Shown piece by piece: positions 7,240 to 9,338 of a stretch of 9,338 bases of DNA. The translations under genes and the position numbers were made by a program. Location: positions 1-9,338 of the forward strand of contig CAYRYP010000053.1 in the NCBI GenBank assembly GCA_964428485.1. The letters run 5' to 3'. The notes under the pieces were generated by a model, which made no database searches, was not told the origin of the DNA, and saw only the letters and a program-made list of their open reading frames with translations. The stretch comes from CAZPAN01 sp964428485 (GTDB lineage: Bacteria; Actinomycetota; Coriobacteriia; Coriobacteriales; CADBOM01). The stretch's first letter is position 1, and every line of letters begins with the position of its first letter.

Positions 7240-8016
7240 TCACACGGGTATGCATACCCTGGTCTTTACTCCCTGCTCCAGCTCTATATCCACAATCCGC
7301 GCGCATGTGCCGTATATCCTATGAAGGCACTCGTCGGTCATCGTCTCGTCGGGCGTGCCGTCGCCGATGATCCTGCCATCCTCCATCGCTATGACACGAT
7401 CGGCGCAAAAAAGGGCGTGATCGGGATCGTGGGTGACCATGATGACCCCGGTGCCTCTTTCCACCAGGCCCCTCAGACGGCGCAAGACCATCTGCTGATT
7501 GCCAAAGTCGAGGGAGGCGGTGGGCTCGTCCATCACCAGAAAGTCCGGCTCCTGAGCGAGCGCCCTTGCGATGAGCACCAACTGCTGCTGCCCGCCGGAG
7601 AGCTCCGTGTACTCTCTGTCGGCCAGCCCCTCTATCCCGAGCTCGAGAATCGCCGCGTAAGCCGTCTGCCTATCGCGCGGCGACATCACTGCAAGGCGGT
7701 TCACATACGGTGTGCGCCCCATCATCACAACGTCGGCCACCGAGAATGGGAAGGGAGGGATGTGTGCCTGGGGGATGTAGGCGAAGCGCTTGGCGCGCTC
7801 ACGCTCGGTCATTGAGGTGGTATCGACGCCGTCTATGGCCACGGTGCCGCTGAAGGGCTTGAGTAGCCCCAGCAGGCTTTTGAGCATCGTCGTCTTGCCA
7901 CAGCCGTTGCCCCCGATGACACAGACGAACTCGCCCTTGGAAGCCTCGAACGACACCCCATGGACGATCTCCTTCTTGCCGTAGCCGACCCTGAGGTCTT
8001 TGACGGAGAGCTTCAT
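7240..8016 (-). CDS. ABC transporter ATPase, FepC/BtuD type
   Basis: A 258-residue ATPase, the usual length for the iron-chelate/cobalamin importer family, which hydrolyses ATP at the inner face of the membrane to drive import through the FecCD-type permease. All motifs are present in order: Walker A GGNGCGKT (35-42), Q-loop Gln83 in AYIPQ, signature LSGGQ (139-143), Walker B FLVMDEP (159-165) with catalytic Glu164, D-loop SLD (168-170) and H-loop His196 in VTHD. The segment FPFSVADVVMMGRTPY after the Q-loop is typical of this subfamily. The Walker A has Gly at position 36 where Pro (GPNGCGKT) is usual, which should be tolerated. ATG 8016 lies four bases after the permease stop, and its ribosome binding site overlaps that stop, so the two are probably translated together. 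Confidence 0.96.
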   Translation of the reverse strand: MKLSVKDLRVGYGKKEIVHGVSFEASKGEFVCVIGGNGCGKTTMLKSLLGLLKPFSGTVAIDGVDTTSMTERERAKRFAYIPQAHIPPFPFSVADVVMMGRTPYVNRLAVMSPRDRQTAYAAILELGIEGLADREYTELSGGQQQLVLIARALAQEPDFLVMDEPTASLDFGNQQMVLRRLRGLVERGTGVIMVTHDPDHALFCADRVIAMEDGRIIGDGTPDETMTDECLHRIYGTCARIVDIELEQGVKTRVCIPV

Positions 8017-8019
8017 CGC

Positions 8020-8028
8020 ATCACCTCC
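8020..8028 (-). promoter_or_regulatory. Near-perfect Shine-Dalgarno overlapping permease stop codon
   Basis: GGAGGTGAT on the minus strand matches the consensus complement of the 16S rRNA 3' end over nine bases, with seven bases from GGAGG to ATG 8016. The permease TGA stop lies within it, which is consistent with translational coupling of permease and ATPase. Confidence 0.75.
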
Positions 8029-9091
8029 AGCCCTTCATGTTGCGGCGGAAGATGAAGATGAAGAAGGGCACGCCGATGATGGCGGTGAGGATCCCTATCG
8101 GTATCTCGATGGTGCTCAGTAGCCTTGAGAGGTTGTCTACAAGAAGCAGGTAGACCGCCCCCACGAACATCGAGGTGGGCAGAAGGACGCGGTAGTTTGG
8201 CCCCACTATGGCGCGGGCCAGATGTGGGATCACAAGTCCTATCCAGCCCACGATGCCGGCCACGGCAACTGAGACCGAGGTCAGCAGCGTGGAGGCGAAT
8301 ATGACGATGAGTCTGGTGCGCTTGGTGTTGACGCCGAGAGCGCGTGCCTCCTCGTCGCCGAAGGACAAAACGTTGAGCTTCCAACCCTGCATAATGAGTA
8401 TCGCGAAGCCCGCCAGCATCGGCAGCACCGCCACCGCAAGCTCGCTGTTGTTCGCCGAGGAGAAGCTTCCCATGAGCCAGAAGGTGATCGCTGGGAGCTG
8501 ATCCTGCGCGTCGGCGACGAGCTTTACCAACGACGTCCCCGACTCGAACAGGGTAGAGACGAGGATTCCGCCGAGCACAAGCCCGAGTATTGGGTCGTAT
8601 CTCACGAACCTGTTTACCCATACCGCCATCCCAACTGCTATCATCCCCCCGCAAAAGGCGAGAATCTGCACCATGTAGTTGGGCATGTTGAGCAGCAGTG
8701 CCAAGCATGCCCCCAGGCTTGCTCCGGCGGCGGCGCCGAGTATGTCCGGGGAGACAAGAGGGTTCTTGAACATCCCCTGGAACGAGGCTCCCGCCACCGC
8801 GAGCGCGGCGCCCACGAGCACAACAAGGCATATCCTCGGAAACCTTATGCTGAACAACACCTTGTCGATGCTCTGAAGCGATGGGTCGGCAGCTATGGCG
8901 TCGGGATCGAAGAAGTGCATGCTGACCCCACGGACCAGCTCTGCCGGGGAGATCCCGTAATGACCGAGCGCGAAGGAGACGACGACCGCGAGCAGCAGCG
9001 CGACGACTAGCGCGACCTTGATCCAGAAGGGAACCTTCTTGCCGAATACCTCGTCAGCTCGCTTCTGAAGCTCCTCCACAGACTCGTTCAA
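8021..9091 (-). CDS. ABC transporter permease, FecCD/BtuC family
   Basis: A 356-residue, highly hydrophobic protein, the normal length for FecCD permeases, which work as homodimers with about ten helices each. Family hallmarks: RFPRICLVVLVGAALAVAG (83-101) followed by FQGMFKNPLVSPDILG (104-119); the coupling-helix motif FGDEEARALGV (244-254), which contacts the ATPase; GWIGLVIPHLAR (282-293); and EIPIGILTAIIGVPFF (329-344). The first helix begins near residue 23. The start is TTG at 9091. An in-frame TGA lies only two codons upstream (9097), and the only alternative close by, GTG at codon 5, lacks a good ribosome binding site, so TTG is preferred. It is the first gene of the operon, with promoter-like elements and a leader hairpin just upstream. 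A single permease gene implies a homodimeric pore. Confidence 0.95.
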   Translation of the reverse strand: MNESVEELQKRADEVFGKKVPFWIKVALVVALLLAVVVSFALGHYGISPAELVRGVSMHFFDPDAIAADPSLQSIDKVLFSIRFPRICLVVLVGAALAVAGASFQGMFKNPLVSPDILGAAAGASLGACLALLLNMPNYMVQILAFCGGMIAVGMAVWVNRFVRYDPILGLVLGGILVSTLFESGTSLVKLVADAQDQLPAITFWLMGSFSSANNSELAVAVLPMLAGFAILIMQGWKLNVLSFGDEEARALGVNTKRTRLIVIFASTLLTSVSVAVAGIVGWIGLVIPHLARAIVGPNYRVLLPTSMFVGAVYLLLVDNLSRLLSTIEIPIGILTAIIGVPFFIFIFRRNMKGWR

Positions 9092-9094
9092 ATC

Positions 9095-9102
9095 TCACCG
9101 CC
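9095..9102 (-). promoter_or_regulatory. Ribosome binding site for the TTG start of the permease
   Basis: GGCGGTGA on the minus strand, with GGCGG six bases before TTG 9091. It differs from GGAGG at one base. Together with the rare TTG start it suggests modest initiation for the first gene, compared with the much stronger sites of the ATPase and lipoprotein genes. Confidence 0.5.
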
Positions 9103-9116
9103 ATAGCTTGCTAGTT

Positions 9117-9146
9117 GAGCCGGAAACGCAAGCGCATCTCCGGCTC
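9117..9146 (-). promoter_or_regulatory. Long hairpin in presumed 5' leader of the operon
   Basis: On the minus strand GAGCCGGAGATGC pairs with GCGTTTCCGGCTC over 13 positions (two are G-U pairs) around the loop GCTT. The plus-strand copy has two mismatches instead, so the structure best fits RNA made from the minus strand. It would start about nine bases after the predicted transcript start and end about 25 bases before the TTG start. No T-run follows, so it is not a plain intrinsic terminator. It could stabilise the 5' end, act in attenuation, or be a repeat. Confidence 0.6.
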
Positions 9147-9155
9147 GACTGTTTC

Positions 9156-9175
9156 AATATCGGTATAAGTATATT
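9156..9175 (-). promoter_or_regulatory. Candidate operator: 20-base dyad over the promoter
   Basis: The sequence reads AATAT-N3-TATA-N3-ATATT on either strand, with 14 of 20 positions symmetric about the centre. It covers the predicted -10 and transcript start region. Such placement is typical of repressor sites, and metal-responsive Fur or DtxR-type regulators commonly control operons with this transporter type. It does not closely match the classical Fur or DtxR consensus as I remember them, so the regulator is unknown. Confidence 0.4.
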
Positions 9176-9190
9176 CCTTCAACAGGACAA
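9162..9190 (-). promoter_or_regulatory. Candidate sigma-70-type promoter of the operon
   Basis: On the minus strand TTGTCC (9190-9185) and TATACC (9167-9162) are 17 bases apart, each matching four of six consensus bases, in an AT-rich island within otherwise G+C-rich DNA. A second reading, TTGAAG (9182-9177) with TATTGA (9159-9154), also has a 17-base spacer but a weaker -10. The leader would be about 60-65 bases. Confidence 0.45.
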
Positions 9191-9264
9191 TTGCTATGAG
9201 AGTGGTCCGCCAACTCCTTCAGAAAGCTCAGCTCTGCTCGGGTGCGCAGACGGCCTCAGATGCG

Positions 9265-9338
9265 CTATGAGATCAGCGAGACAATGTGGTCCCTCACCGA
9301 CTGTGCCACGGACGAGGTTCCACCGAAGACGGTTACGG
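9265..9338 (-). CDS. C-terminal end of probable cell-wall-binding-repeat (CW_binding_2) protein
   Basis: The last codons of a minus-strand gene entering from the right edge, ending at TAG 9267-9265. The 23 visible residues include VTVFGGTSSVAQSV, which fits the end of a CW_binding_2-type repeat (hydrophobic strand, then GG-S-VS-V). These repeats attach secreted proteins to the cell wall in several Gram-positives, and proteins of Coriobacteriia often end in them. The call rests on one short motif. The frame offset by one is also open, to 9194, but shows no recognisable motif. This gene is separated from the permease start by 173 bases with promoter-like signals, so it is probably not in the same operon, though a shared surface role is possible. 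Confidence 0.5.
   Translation of the reverse strand, partial: VTVFGGTSSVAQSVRDHIVSLIS

Noticed and set aside
8013..8831. Minus-strand open frame of 272 codons overlapping the permease in another frame
   Set aside because: Arg/Gly/His-rich with no membrane segments; the permease frame has every FecCD motif.
9054..9104. 16-codon leader peptide frame starting at ATG 9104
   Set aside because: It overlaps the permease start out of frame, shows no regulatory codon run and no clear ribosome binding site.
9117..9146. Intrinsic terminator for the right-edge gene
   Set aside because: No T-run follows the stem on the minus strand, and the predicted promoter lies between it and the right-edge gene.
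9194..9337. Alternative open frame at the right edge ending at 9196-9194
   Set aside because: 47 codons with Arg/Leu/Pro-rich content and no motif; the frame ending at 9265 gives the recognisable VTVFGGTSSV tail.

Overview
The window reads as one minus-strand operon from a high-G+C Gram-positive (monoderm) bacterium. A Coriobacteriia-type actinobacterium (Olsenella/Collinsella/Eggerthella relatives) is my best guess. The reasons are the G+C-rich codon use, strong GGAGG-type ribosome binding sites, secreted GLUG-repeat and Ig-like surface proteins, a Tat-exported lipoprotein, and what looks like the tail of a cell-wall-binding-repeat protein at the right edge. The taxonomic call is inference. 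Every supported gene is on the minus strand, so transcription runs from right to left in these coordinates.

Right edge (9338 to 9092): the last ~24 codons of a probable cell-wall-binding-repeat protein, then a 173-base intergenic region. That region holds a promoter-like element, a 20-base dyad (AATAT-N3-TATA-N3-ATATT) lying over the promoter's -10, and a 13-bp hairpin in the presumed 5' leader. There is no gene-free stretch over 300 bases in the window.

Transport block (9091 to 6037): a FecCD/BtuC-type permease, a FepC/BtuD-type ATPase and a Tat-exported class III solute-binding lipoprotein form a complete importer of the iron-chelate/heme/corrinoid type. Short hairpins lie on both sides of the solute-binding gene.

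Energising and surface block (5979 to 1): a MotA/TolQ/ExbB-type proton channel subunit, a small DUF2149-like protein whose membrane segment strongly resembles that of ExbD, an 867-residue surface protein with Ig-like domains and a C-terminal membrane anchor, and a secreted GLUG-repeat protein that runs off the left edge. These four genes overlap one another by 11, 1 and 4 bases, so they are probably translationally coupled and work as a unit.

Working model (inference): the operon is a metal-chelate or tetrapyrrole acquisition system in which a proton-motive-force module of the kind that powers TonB in diderms is tied to surface proteins in a cell without a TonB-type outer membrane. The two large surface proteins would capture or strip the ligand, the lipoprotein would receive it, and the ABC transporter would import it. 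The ExbB/ExbD-like pair joined to two uncharacterised surface proteins is the most interesting part of the window.
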